Shown here in pieces: positions 47,501 to 58,456 of a stretch of DNA of 64,000 nucleotides; position 1 is the stretch's first letter, and every line of letters begins with the position of its first letter. The notes below the pieces were generated by a model. The model was not told the DNA's origin. It searched no databases and saw only the letters and a list, made by a program, of their open reading frames with translations. Made by a program: the position numbers and the translations under genes. The stretch spans positions 248,001-312,000 of the forward strand of contig JAQGDQ010000125.1 of NCBI GenBank assembly GCA_030141605.1. Direction: 5' to 3'. This DNA comes from Tubiluchus corallicola. Taxonomy: Eukaryota > Priapulida > Priapulimorpha > Priapulimorphida > Tubiluchidae.

Positions 47501-50436
47501 TTCTGTGCTGTTGCAAAAATAAATGCATTTTTGAGATGACTGCTATATAATATTCTTTGCATTCAACCAAAAAAAAACAAAATGGAATGCAGCAAGTTAA
47601 ATTTTTAAATCATATTTTCACAAAACTTTCATTTAACTGAATACCATAATTCTAATATTATTATGCACGAAGTCTTCACCTATTTACAGCTGCAACTTGT
47701 AATGCTGAAATTCGTATTGCATACATACCACTTTTATAACATGACTAAGAAGTCAAATGCCCTTTTTACTTTTAAACAGATTATTTATTTCACTAGATTA
47801 ACTAGAGTTTCTGAGTAAATAGCTAGTAATGATGTCAATTATCAGTGTAATATAAGAAATTCAAATTCAGAAATTCATGTTCCCATATTATCTGGGACAA
47901 GCAGTACAATTGCATTTGTATTCGTCCATTTGGAGCTGAAATTTCAGTTAAAAAGCAGAAACAGATAAAAAATGATTGTTATTGTAGTTCTTGAATTTAT
48001 TTTACTATCAGTAATTCTTTATTCAAAACTTCAGGAAGTTCTGCTGCAACACCAGTTGGCACTCCACGAGTTACTCCTGGCCAAACTCCGACTGGAAGCG
48101 CTGTACCAAGTCGAACTGGTTCTGACTCTAACTTGATAGCTTTGGTGAATGGTAGTCCAAATAACAGTAAAATAAGTGTAAGTACATAACTTATAAATTC
48201 TGTTCTTAGATTTTACTGAACAGATTATTGCCCAAGTAAATACGAGACAATATTTCGTTCAGAATGTTCTAAGCATTTTGTCAAAACAGTACATTATTAG
48301 AAGACTTTTTATTGACAAGGTATTAAAAAAACGCGATCCTGTGTCATCACCAAAATTAAAGTGAGAGGTTCAATTTTACAAGTATCTTAAACAATAATAA
48401 TAACAATTGTAATTTTAAGTAATCACACATTGTAATCGTTTGATTTCATTCTTCAAAAATGTCTGAGTTTCATAAAGATTTCAGTGCTACAAAAATTTAC
48501 TGTTTTGCATTGGAATAGCTTGATGTGTCAGTAACAATCACTGAAAGTATTCATGAGCTGTTGATCCCTTATTGCAGAAAAAGGAGAAAAAGAGTGCGGA
48601 AGAATTAGCCAGGGAGGCCATCCAGCATGATTCACCTGAAGCTCATCTTCTGTTTACATTTTTGCAAATACTCACTGCCACCTTTGGTTCTTTTGCACAT
48701 GGAGGCAATGATGTCAGGTGATCACTTTTTTCTACTGTGAAATCATTAGCATCTTAAATCTGTTATTGCATTTACAGTGTTGTAAAAGGATAGTTTAGAA
48801 AGTTCTAGAATGTACACTTCTGGGTGTTTTGACACCTTGGATATTAATATGGACCATCCACAACTGAGTACATTAATATGTTAGGTGGACTCATACTGAC
48901 CAGAACAGGAAATTCCCTTAAGAAGTTCACAGAAATGAATGGATTGGCCTCTGTATACTTGTTTTCTGAGTGTTTCATATATACAGCTGTAAAAAGGACT
49001 AAGTGATCCTTAATTTTGTGCTGAATGAGTTTCGTATAACTTGATGCATTTAACTTGATGCTAATTTTGTTTTGTTGTTTTATGCTGTTAATATTTTGCT
49101 TTATTATTAATGCTTTGATGTATCAACTGACACTGACCTGACCATGTGCACATAACTGATGCCTGAATAAAAGTGCTTATTTTTTTCTGTTACCAATTTG
49201 TGTGCTGATGTAATAGTTGTTCTCTACAGGTTGTACATTTCCACGATGTTTTACTTATCAAATCTCATAGTATTATTCGTAATATTGCAAGTGATTATTC
49301 GTAATGCTTGTTTGCAGCAATGCAATTGGTCCAGTGATAGCAGTGTGGTTGATAGCCACAGAAGGTCACGTAATGCAAACGTCTGAAACACCTATATGGA
49401 TCTTGTTTTATGGCGGTGCTGGAATCTGCTTAGGACTGTGGATATGGGGTCGTAGAGTCATAAAAACAATGGGTGAAGATCTTACTCCTATAACACCATC
49501 AAGTGGCTTTACCATTGAGCTTGGAGCAGCTCTTACTGTGTTATTAGCTTCCAATCTTGGTATACCAGTTAGTACAACACACTGCAAGGTAAACCAAGGC
49601 TTTGTTTACTATTCATACTTTTGTGCTAAGCAGTTGTATTTTCTCAAGGTAATTTATATGAATAACAATAATTACATGCATGTGTTTAATATGCTGTAGC
49701 ACTTCTGATCAACGATATCCTTAGAAATGTGGAATGGATATCTTTGGATTTCAGAAATCCATAATTTTACTGTGCATGCATCTCATTTAAATCTATGCAG
49801 CTGATTAAATCTATGTGACGGCCTAGCTACGACACTGTACGCACATGAATTGTATTGTGACTTGTAATCAGTTGTGGTCACAGTGAAGTGTCTATATGGG
49901 GCGGGCACAGAAATCTTTTCAAGTGTTTTTTATATTAAATTGATATTGGCGGGACTTTAAGAAAAACATCGTACAAAACAGGGTTTCCTAATAGTGTTTC
50001 ATAGTAACTAAATGTGATTACATATCACCGGGACATAATAAAATCACTGTACTACTGAGTTTCATTATAAGCCAAATCGTATTATAGTCGAGATGCGACT
50101 GTTATATTTTATAGTTTACAATTAGGTTTTTAGGGAATTAGCTGATACACGAAACAGTTAAATTTAATGGTGTGCTTCAAGAATACCACTAACTGATGTT
50201 TACAAATTTTTAACACATAAAGTTTATCTCTGAGTGCACTGAATTTTGTGAATGTATCAATGTTTTTTCCATTTTGTTTTTAGGTTGGTTCCGTTGTTCT
50301 TGTTGGATTCATGAGATCGAGAAGGGCAGTAGATTGGCGATTGTTCCGTAACATTGTTGTTGCATGGCTCGTCACTGTACCTATAGCTGGTGGTATCAGC
50401 GCAGCTTTGATGGCAGGCCTTCTCCAGCTTGTTTAA
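31252..50436 (+). CDS. SLC20: Sodium-dependent phosphate transporter, SLC20/PiT family (13 coding exons)
   Basis: Exons: 31252-31447, 32038-32139, 36594-36734, 39492-39577, 41227-41323, 42028-42147, 44221-44313, 45464-45678, 47263-47359, 48035-48177, 48578-48717, 49318-49588, 50284-50436. All junctions are GT-AG and in phase, giving 617 aa and a TAA. Human SLC20A1 and SLC20A2 have 679 and 652 aa. Both inverted PiT signatures are present: [15 protein letters not shown] near residue 28 and [17 protein letters not shown] near 466. D31, E58, D475 and E544 align with PiT2 D28, E55, D506 and E575, which are needed for phosphate transport. [13 protein letters not shown] and [12 protein letters not shown] are further family blocks. 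Exons 7-11 encode the long cytosolic loop (about 248-450), variable in the family and here Ser/Thr/Pro-rich. The protein would import inorganic phosphate with Na+ at the plasma membrane. Exon 5 has a CAGCAG acceptor, so one Gln may be optional. Confidence 0.95.
35081..35880. repeat. Possible inverted-repeat element enclosing a (CT)n tract
   Basis: Left GGTTTAGACGATCCGATTT (from about 35081) resembles the inverse of the right end ATTTTGTCGGATCGTGTAATC (to about 35873). GTTGGATG and GTCGGATG follow at similar distances inside. The right arm also contains a small hairpin, ATCCGACA with TGTCGGAT. I found no clear target-site duplication, so assignment to a transposon class is not possible. Confidence 0.35.
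35331..35551. repeat. C-run followed by (CT)n microsatellite
   Basis: A run of about 12 C is followed by interrupted CT repeats for about 210 bp. Serine/leucine-rich and Arg/Glu-rich frames across it on both strands are artefacts. Confidence 0.97.
36961..37097. repeat. 17-bp minisatellite, eight copies
   Basis: Eight near-identical units of TGTTCACTGAAATGTAG; one unit carries an extra T. It lies in SLC20 intron 3, about 230 bp after the exon ending at 36734. Confidence 0.95.
38750..39095 (-). mobile_element. Second hAT copy, rearranged fragment
   Basis: 38750-38950 matches 23163-23370 and includes the end of the hAT transposase frame ([20 protein letters not shown] and following, without internal stop in this part). 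39039-39095 matches 23613-23669, including the terminus CCGCCGCTG. The roughly 240 bp between them in the first copy, with the SNCSG block, is replaced by about 85 bp of unrelated sequence (38953-39038). The low-coordinate terminus is not recognisable. It lies in SLC20 intron 3. Confidence 0.75.
41969..41987. repeat. (C)19 homopolymer just before an SLC20 acceptor
   Basis: Nineteen consecutive C residues, 40 bp upstream of the acceptor of exon 6 (42026-42027), in the branch point/polypyrimidine region. The length is likely to vary and is also prone to sequencing error. Confidence 0.95.
44857..44968. repeat. 40-bp direct repeat
   Basis: 44857-44896 and 44929-44968 are the same 40 bp with one C/T difference, 32 bp apart, in SLC20 intron 7. 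A local tandem duplication is the simplest reading. Confidence 0.9.
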
Positions 50437-50457
50437 ATTGATGGTGATCAGCATAAT

Positions 50458-50603
50458 CTATAGTGCCAAAAATTACAATTGAAATATCATTTTTTTAAAT
50501 TTGTTTAGATTACGGGACAATTAGCTGAATCTATTGTGCCAAAAATTACAATTGAAATATCATTTTTAAATGTACATTTAGATTAAGGCACTGTTAGCTG
50601 ATT
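50458..50603. repeat. 73-bp tandem duplication in the SLC20 3' UTR
   Basis: Two adjacent units (50458-50530 and 50531-50603) share GTGCCAAAAATTACAATTGA, then AATATCATTTTT and TTTAGATTA. They begin 21 bp after the stop codon, so both should be in the mRNA. Confidence 0.85.
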
Positions 50604-52411
50604 GTGTTAATGAAATTTTGATGTGTAGCCATTCCTAAGGCTACCAGCCATTATTATTAGTAAGTTAACACGTTGCAGAAGACTGTCCCTTTACTTGTCT
50701 GCAGTGAAAGCAGCTATAATGAACAAATTCTACTAATTTCTGTTGCAGTTGTTTTTGTTTTATCTAAAATTAAAAATGAATGTCTCATTTAACTAATGTC
50801 AGGGTACTTGTTAATACTAGCGGTATTACTATTTTACATCTTTAAGTCATCTTCCTTTTAGCCACACTTTGTTAATATTTATTACAGTATACTGATGTGG
50901 TATAAGTAATCAATGTACATTGTGACACCAGTAGGAACTAATTTTGATTTTTATACTTTGTTAAGTATCAGAGAAATATTCATTCAGTTCAGTTTTTTTA
51001 AGATTATACACATCATGTGACATGGTGAGGCTTGAAAAGTGCAAAATGTTTTCTACTCTTTTATACAAGTTTGTTTTATAGTATCATGAATGTTGGATAT
51101 TACATTTTTTAATTAAAATGGACTATTTCTTACAATTATTCATGATGTTAAGATTGCACATTGTGTGAAAGTCCAAATACTGATATTAAATGTAAAGAAT
51201 TCTTTACTGTGTTCAATTTAGGTTTAGCTTTTTCATTTTGAAGAAAAATTAATACAATTATGTCAGTGTTAGGTAATACATATTATTTAATTAATACCCA
51301 CTAATTAAATACTGAGGTGAACAATAATGCAAATAGGGTTCCAGTAAAGTGTTCATTCAATATTTGCATTAAGTGTGTTAGCAGCTTTGATAAACTATAA
51401 TGACACCATTACATAGGTATCACAGTCGCAACTAAATTACAAGTTATGCACAACAAATGCCACTAAAACAGCTAAGGTTAAAAAGTAACACTCACATTGT
51501 TTTACTAAATTAGAAATCAAAAATACAGAATATATTAGAAGTGAAAAAATACAGAACACTAGGTGCAAAGCAATAAAACAATGTACTCGGTACGTTTATT
51601 GCTAACTGAACAGTTCACTCTAAACCACAGTTGCAGGTTTTGTTAGTCTTACAATTATATTGATTTTTTGCGGTACGATCGATAAATCTCAACCAGAATT
51701 AACCTACTTTAATTTTGTTAACGGGCACATTTTAATAATTCTCCACCAGTAACTGGAAAACGTGTAATAATTGTGTTGTTATAATTACTAGTATATGTCT
51801 TTTATTTTAGACTATATATACATGCAGTAATAATTCTTGTAAAAAATAAGATCTCATTGCTCTGCTGCATACTAAAACACCAGTGAGTAGTGAAGGTTAT
51901 ACAATTTTGTTGTGACAGGGTTATACAAGTTTACAAAGTCAGATTTTTAATGGTTTTCATTTATTACACCCAACATTGCAACACAGTACTACGAACATTA
52001 ATAAATTAACTTATACAAAATATTACAGTAAAATAAAATTATGTGTCAGAAGCATTATGGAAGATTGTGGAACACATAAAACTGTATATAACCCAAACTA
52101 TATATACTGTAACCAAAAAGGTTTTCAAGATCAAAGAGGTCATGTACTGGCATCATTAGTAGTAATGTAGTGAGTTCACCAGAATGATAAACTTTCACTC
52201 ATTTCTTTACACAGTTCGGTATTTTGCAAGTTGGTATTCGAAACTCAGTGAGACAAGGCCTACTTAATGTAGATGACAGCGAACCTGATTAACATCAAAG
52301 ATAAAAGATAGTTGAGATACTGAATCACGTAGAAGTGTTACTGCTATGATTAGAAGCATATTACAGTATATGCCTTCCCTAACAAGGTACATAAACTTTT
52401 ACTGTTGAACG

Positions 52412-52811
52412 TAATGACTCATTAAATAACCTGGTAACTATGTGTTCACTCTATCAAATGGGTGCAGAATATAGCAGACAAAACGTCCCAGAAGCATTTT
52501 TCCTGAATTATCTATTCATTTACTAACTAGGCTCCAAACTGCTTAAGGCCAATTGTCAAGCATACTCTGGTCACTCAGCTATTACTCTTGGCAATAATAC
52601 TATGCGTGAGTGAAATGTCAGGTATGCTCTTAGCTTACTACCCAGCCAAAATGATATTATTAAAATCAATTGCCAGATACCTTATTTTTTGCTTTATACA
52701 GCCTTTCTCTCTTATATTGCTGCTCAGCATTTATTTAGCTGTTTAAATAAACTACTCTTGAAAATAATGACTCATTAAATAACCTGGCAACTATGTGTTC
52801 ACTCTATCAAA
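52412..52811. repeat. 47-bp direct repeat near the TOP3A 3' end
   Basis: 52412-52458 and 52765-52811 share TAATGACTCATTAAATAACC and the following GG[T/C]AACTATGTGTTCACTC, with one mismatch. The copies are 353 bp apart. The second copy ends 65 bp from the TOP3A stop codon, inside its probable 3' UTR. Confidence 0.9.
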
Positions 52812-52876
52812 CCTCTAACTGGAAAATATGTTCAGTACAACCTGAACGAATTTACAGTTGTGCCAAAACTGTAATA

Positions 52877-55800
52877 TCATCGCTGTGGACAGTTCTTTCT
52901 GTTATGGCCTTCTTTGCCACATATACCACATTTTCGTTTCTTTCGTTCACTACTATTAACAACATGTGTGTTCAAACCATTTCTCCTAAATGACACATTT
53001 TCTATTCTATTTTGAATCTGATTAGCCCCAGCATCAGGAACTATATCAGCCCACTGAAAAAATTTGCACTGTTGCCCAGGAGGCTTTGGGCAAGTATAAA
53101 ATGGTCTACCGTGGTTCGAACCTTCTTGGCGAACTGTTAATCTTTTTGCAACGATCCCACATCTGCATTTAACAGTACTTTGCAACTGCCCTGTAGGAAA
53201 CTGGCTTTTGCTTGAGCTGCTAGTACTGGTATCTGGTTTATCATTCTGACTCCACATAAAGAAGTTACATTCTTGGCCATTTACGCGTGCACAAGAATAA
53301 AATTCTCTGCCATGATTCGGGCCTTGCTTTTTCACTGTGCGCAAAACTGCGTCATTTTGGCAATTACACACAACTGCATTATTTGTTGCTTGTGAAGGTG
53401 TATTTACTGTATTACCGACATTCAGACTTGCCATTGGAGTTCTGTTGACTGTGTTACCCATTTTTCGCCTCTTCAGATTTTTAGAACTGTCATTGACTGG
53501 CCAGGTTCTATTACTGCTTTTATTATCACGCACATTATTGCCAAAATTAACAGGCACAGCATTAGACACATTATTATTGAAACTACTGCTGTCAATACGA
53601 TTGAATGATTGTGCTTCCCCATTTTGATGTGTCACACTACCACTTGAACTAATACCCACTGCATCTAAAAAATCCCTATCACAACCGCCTATACAACCCT
53701 CATACTCTAGTGGTACAGATGGTGGGACAGATCCTGGTGAAAATTTAAATTTTATTTTATATACAGGTCCTGGTTTACACAATGAACACACAGACGATGA
53801 TCTAGCTGCCTCTAACACACCTTTTGGAAACCAGACAGCATTCTTGCAATTTGGAAAACCCATGCAGCTGAGAAATAACCCATTACCATCTTTCTTAGCT
53901 CTAATCGTCATGGCAGCACCACATTTAGGACATGACCTCACCGTTTGTTCAGTTCCGAGTGCAACAGCTTGTTGCTCTTGATAAGGTAAAGCATTACCAA
54001 AATACTTAACTAATGATTCGTCTAATTTCTGAACCTGTCTCATAGCATCTTCAAACACTTGCTTATACTTTTCCAACTGTGTAGTCAACACTTCATTTTG
54101 AGTTTTAGTTCCTTCGCAGATCTTTTTCAAATCAGCTTCCAGTTCGGCTCGCAGATGAGGTTTAGACATTTCATACCCCATTGCATCGTATCCTTCAACA
54201 AGTCCCATTCCAAGCTCTCCTGGTACAAATCTGCCATCAGGCCTCAGTCCAACATAACTGCGAGTTTTGACTGTTTCTATGTGCTCTGCATGTGTCGCAT
54301 CTGTTCCAATTCCATGCTTCTCCATCAGTGCAATCAAGTCAGCTTCTGTAAGCAATGGTGGAGGAGCAGTTTCTCCATCGACAATTTCCAGCACTGACGG
54401 TTGAAATGTTTTCCCTACTTCATAAGCAGGCATGAACTTATCACTCCACTTTTCATATGGATAAACTTCTAAGTAGTTTTTAGCTAAAATCAAGAGTCCA
54501 CTAGCTGAAAATATCTCATCAGCAATGTTAATTTCCACTGTAGTTTCGTGGCCTTTGGCATCTTCAGACACACAGGCAAGGAAATGTCGAACAATGAAAT
54601 CATACACTTTCTTTTCATTTCCCTGTAAGCCAGAAGTGTGTTTAGTCGGATGAATAGGTGGATGGGCATTATCCGTCTTTTTGCCATTCCTGGGATTTGG
54701 GCCATGTTCCAATATTTTGTTGGCAAATTCTCCCCACTGATGATCAACAGTTTGCATTTCTACTAAATGCCTGAGATTCATTTCTTTTGGAAACATATTA
54801 GTTTCTGTTCTTGGGTAACTAATGAAACCTTGTGTGTATAGCTTTTCCGCTATAGCCATTGCTTGTTTGGCATTAATTCGCAGTTTCCTTGAAGCTAACT
54901 TTTCAAACTCTACTGTATCTAAAGGCTGAGGTCGCCACTTTGTCTTGGGTTTGCTTTTAATATCTACCACAGTTGCCTGAGGATTGTCCATACAGCGCTG
55001 ATATAAAACAAGACAAAGAACGTGGTTAAAAAGGCGACCTCTTTTCCAATTGAACTCAACAATACCGTCTCCTGAGTTGTGTTTAACAACAATTTTCCAG
55101 AATGGTTCAGGAACAAATGCCTGTACTTGTTTATACCGTTCAACAACAAATCCTAAAGTGGGAAACTGGCAGCTACCATAACTAATAAGCTGTTCAGCGA
55201 GCACTAAGGGAAATACTTTCTGCAGACGTAAAGTCTGAAAACGTGTGAAAGCTGCACCAATTCTCAAATCTAACTCCTGCCTAACATCAACAGCAGTACT
55301 AGCAAGGTAGTCTGGCCTAGTGAGTGTACGAAGTGCATTTGATATTGAATGTTGAGTAATTTCAGAGAATCGAGCTCTGTAAATCTGAATACCTGGTTTT
55401 ACCTGTCTACAGACATCAATAATTTCACACCCAATGTTTTCTCCTTCTCTATCACAGTCTGTCCAGATGACTAACACTTGGCATCCACGTACCTCTCTCT
55501 CTAGTGTTTGTTTCACACTAATGTAATTATCTGGGCAAATCTTTTCCACTGGGGCATTAAAGAGGTCTAAAGGCCGACAACCACTCCATCGCCTGTACTG
55601 ACCCGTGAAGTCTAATCCCAGCAAGTGTCCTGACACTGATGTCATTAACATAGTTACATTTTGATTCAGGAAATTGCAATCAAATTCATATATCTTGTTG
55701 AACCGTGATAATCCTTCTCGACGACGTGCTGCTCCTCTTGAAATGATCTGAGCAATAGATTTAGCTGCATCGTTTTTCTCAGCCACATTTAATACTTTGA

Positions 55801-55885
55801 CCATCTTGGATGTGTTTGTCTTAGTACAAAAATAACGCAGACAATAAAAACATGACTTAATAAATAAGTTATTAATGAATTTCAT
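52877..55885 (-). CDS. TOP3A: DNA topoisomerase III alpha, single-exon reading frame (1002 aa)
   Basis: Type IA topoisomerase, which passes single strands and, with BLM and RMI proteins, dissolves double Holliday junctions; a mitochondrial form separates mtDNA molecules. Length matches human TOP3A (1001 aa). The Toprim domain (about 29-175) shows E36 and the acidic WTDCDREGE at 141-149. The core runs to about 610 with catalytic Tyr357 in GFISYPRTE. The C-terminal zinc modules are a topoisomerase C4 ribbon (C652-C680), a further CxxC pair (C700-C735), two GRF fingers (about 840-880 and 907-946) and a CCHC knuckle (986-999). Residues 1-27 have no acidic residue and five Lys/Arg, fitting a mitochondrial presequence. 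M28 sits in a strong start context (AAGATGG) and would give the nuclear form. No intron interrupts the frame, although vertebrate TOP3A has many. All key residues are intact, so it does not look like a dead retrocopy. Confidence 0.95.
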   Translation of the reverse strand: MKFINNLFIKSCFYCLRYFCTKTNTSKMVKVLNVAEKNDAAKSIAQIISRGAARRREGLSRFNKIYEFDCNFLNQNVTMLMTSVSGHLLGLDFTGQYRRWSGCRPLDLFNAPVEKICPDNYISVKQTLEREVRGCQVLVIWTDCDREGENIGCEIIDVCRQVKPGIQIYRARFSEITQHSISNALRTLTRPDYLASTAVDVRQELDLRIGAAFTRFQTLRLQKVFPLVLAEQLISYGSCQFPTLGFVVERYKQVQAFVPEPFWKIVVKHNSGDGIVEFNWKRGRLFNHVLCLVLYQRCMDNPQATVVDIKSKPKTKWRPQPLDTVEFEKLASRKLRINAKQAMAIAEKLYTQGFISYPRTETNMFPKEMNLRHLVEMQTVDHQWGEFANKILEHGPNPRNGKKTDNAHPPIHPTKHTSGLQGNEKKVYDFIVRHFLACVSEDAKGHETTVEINIADEIFSASGLLILAKNYLEVYPYEKWSDKFMPAYEVGKTFQPSVLEIVDGETAPPPLLTEADLIALMEKHGIGTDATHAEHIETVKTRSYVGLRPDGRFVPGELGMGLVEGYDAMGYEMSKPHLRAELEADLKKICEGTKTQNEVLTTQLEKYKQVFEDAMRQVQKLDESLVKYFGNALPYQEQQAVALGTEQTVRSCPKCGAAMTIRAKKDGNGLFLSCMGFPNCKNAVWFPKGVLEAARSSSVCSLCKPGPVYKIKFKFSPGSVPPSVPLEYEGCIGGCDRDFLDAVGISSSGSVTHQNGEAQSFNRIDSSSFNNNVSNAVPVNFGNNVRDNKSSNRTWPVNDSSKNLKRRKMGNTVNRTPMASLNVGNTVNTPSQATNNAVVCNCQNDAVLRTVKKQGPNHGREFYSCARVNGQECNFFMWSQNDKPDTSTSSSSKSQFPTGQLQSTVKCRCGIVAKRLTVRQEGSNHGRPFYTCPKPPGQQCKFFQWADIVPDAGANQIQNRIENVSFRRNGLNTHVVNSSERKKRKCGICGKEGHNRKNCPQR

Positions 55886-58440
55886 TATTAATAAATAAAA
55901 GCATCATTTCTTCTAGAAGAATTCACCATTCACATAAGAATCATCATTTCACTTTTCACATTTCCAATTGTGGCTAAAATAATCCTGGCTTGAACTAGTG
56001 GTATTCAGTTGTGTGTTTGTTTCGCTCCACAGTTTCTAAAATAAAGAACAATATAAACAATACAAATAGCTCATTTTATTTGTATGGCACATTTAGCCAG
56101 ATATACAATACCAATTTTTCCATGTTGTATGAAACAAAAAACTAATTTTTTTAGGAATATATTGTCATACAAGGTTATTTTTATCAACCATAATGCAGCC
56201 ACACCTTTTGTAGTTGTTGTTGAAAATACCACAGTAATTCAATTTCATACAGTTGTCTTAAAACCATTACAAAAACCAGCTTTATAAGAAAAGCCATTAG
56301 TAGGGCTCTATTTTGTTTGTGTCAAGCTGAAGAAAAAGCCAGCAAACACTTCAGATATCAGTACATCTGGAAGGAATGCCATCACAAAGCATATGAAACA
56401 TTAGAGAATGATTTGAACAATTTTTTGAAAGTGGCATTGTGCTGTCTCTGGCAGTGAATATGTAGTGTTTAAATTATGGTTCAGGAATCACCAACACAGT
56501 TGAGAGAAACAAGGCATAGCAGTTTTGCTCTATTATTGTGCAGCGAAAACTGCAAAAGAGACAAAGAATGAAGCATGAATGTGAAAAAGCAGAATTCAAT
56601 CCCGAGAAAACCAGGATGAATTTCAACGCAAGCCCTAACTGCAAGCATCTACTGTGGGAAATATGAAGCCCATAGTGAGGAATCAATGTTTTGTGCAAGA
56701 AATGTTAACTGTGACAAAAAAATTTTTGACATGAGCTGTAGAATCTCAGGATTGGATGGTTCGTGCTCAGCTACATACTGCTGTCAATGTTGCAGAAGTA
56801 GCACATATTCATTACAACCTACCATGAAATACAAACTCAAGACTACTGAGCTGCAAAACAGTAAAAGGTGTCATAAAAAATGTAAGGAGACATAATTGGC
56901 TCTTCAGCGCAAGGTGCAACACCTATTGATTGTAAAATACTAAATGCAGAGATGTTTCTGCAGCAATTTCATCTGAATAAAGGAGACAATCATGATCTCA
57001 TCTCAACGAGATTTGAAGAATGACAAGCAAACCAAACGTACTGTCAAGATAGATCAACACATAACTTAGCATTTCTAAAACCCGGAGAAGCTGCAACAGT
57101 ACGGAATCAACAACAGGACAGTGGAAACCAACTCAGGTAGAAAAGACGTGTGATGAACCAGGATCATACTTGGTCACAACACGAAATGATGGTATTCTAC
57201 CCTCGAAACAAAGAACAGAACATTAAACAAATTTTTCAAAAAAAAAGATTGAACAATGGTGTTTAAGAAATAACGTCCGCAGAACCAGAAAAAACTCTTA
57301 ACAGACCCAGCGAGACAGGATACAAATACAAAGGATAAGCCAAATACCAACGATAAACCGTTGTATTTGGTTGCAGATTATACGATCCTTAATTATTATA
57401 CACTTTTGTTTCCAAATTTGTTTACTGTATGCTGCAATATGGTGGACGTGTTAAAAGAGAATATGTTACCAGTATTAGCAGAATTCTTAAAAGTTATTGG
57501 ACGGTTTCGGGCACTGACCTGCTCAAACTAAACATTTGTACATCATAAACTATGTTGCAATTTGATTTTCGTTGTAATACTTTATAGGTAGATTATCCCA
57601 ATGGCATTGGGTGACTGAACGTGGTCTAAATGAATATTTAAAACTAATATCTTACCCGCTACACGTATTATCTGTTACAAATCTTGAGAGAAGTTGAAGA
57701 TCAAAAATAATTCGAGTACGACTGAGTACAACTACAGGCGCTATTACACTTTCGCACCGCCTAGCTTTTTATAGGTTATTACTCGTTTTTAGGCTCGTAA
57801 GTCATCATTCTATTATTCTTACAAGGTACGGATTATGCAAAATACACGTACCGGTACTAAACGAATAAACACTCTTGAAAAGGTTGTGCTTCAAAGTTCT
57901 TTAAAGCAATTTTATGAGGTTGAGCTTTATAATTAAAAACTGGAATGAATAATGATCGTGTATTCACTGTAACGCTGTAAAGTATTTACTGTTTCGTTTG
58001 CGAACTCCCTCCATTATGGTAACTAACAATGCCAGTAATCTTTTCAGGCGATGTGGTTCAAACCAAATTTGCCAAGAGCTTGGTGGTTCAAACCATATGG
58101 TTCAACTGTTTCAAAACACCTTGGTTTTGACTTGTGCAAAATACAGGTTCTAGGTTCAACTAAAATTAAAAAGATCTTTGGTTTCAGGAGGAAGCTAATC
58201 AATTGTTTTCAAAAACCATCATGAAATCTGAGTAAGAAGAAATTGATAGAATTTTGTTAGTTGTACTTACTGCATGACGACCACCACTGGCAATCTTAAC
58301 TGGCCGGCGATAGTAGTGGCGATGGTAAATGCAATTAATTATTAACACTTGTGCTCACAGTTGGAAAATTGGAAGTATCTTTCAAAAGTGGAAACGTTTA
58401 CATGTCTTTATGTCTAAACCTTCTTGCTGATAATGCTGGA
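55886..58440. other. Intergenic, TOP3A promoter side
   Basis: The TOP3A promoter should lie within the first few hundred bases, but no clear core element is readable. The plus-strand frame at 56686-56895 (Cys-rich, about 70 codons) matches no family known to me. An inverted repeat, CCAAATACCAACG with CCGTTGTATTTGG, forms a hairpin at 57341-57372. Otherwise nothing is supported. Confidence 0.35.
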
Positions 58441-58456
58441 TCGAAGCTCGAATAGA

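Larger units (their letters stand above)
50437..52876. other. 3' UTR and tail-to-tail spacer between SLC20 and TOP3A
   Basis: The first part should be SLC20 3' UTR and the last part TOP3A 3' UTR; the exact cleavage sites are not certain. There is no reading frame of interest. A 73-bp tandem duplication (50458-50603) and a dispersed 47-bp duplication (52412 and 52765) are listed separately. Confidence 0.5.

Noticed and set aside
56686-56895. Cys-rich 69-codon plus-strand frame
   Set aside because: No recognised motif spacing, no convincing exon borders, and flanking frames are broken.
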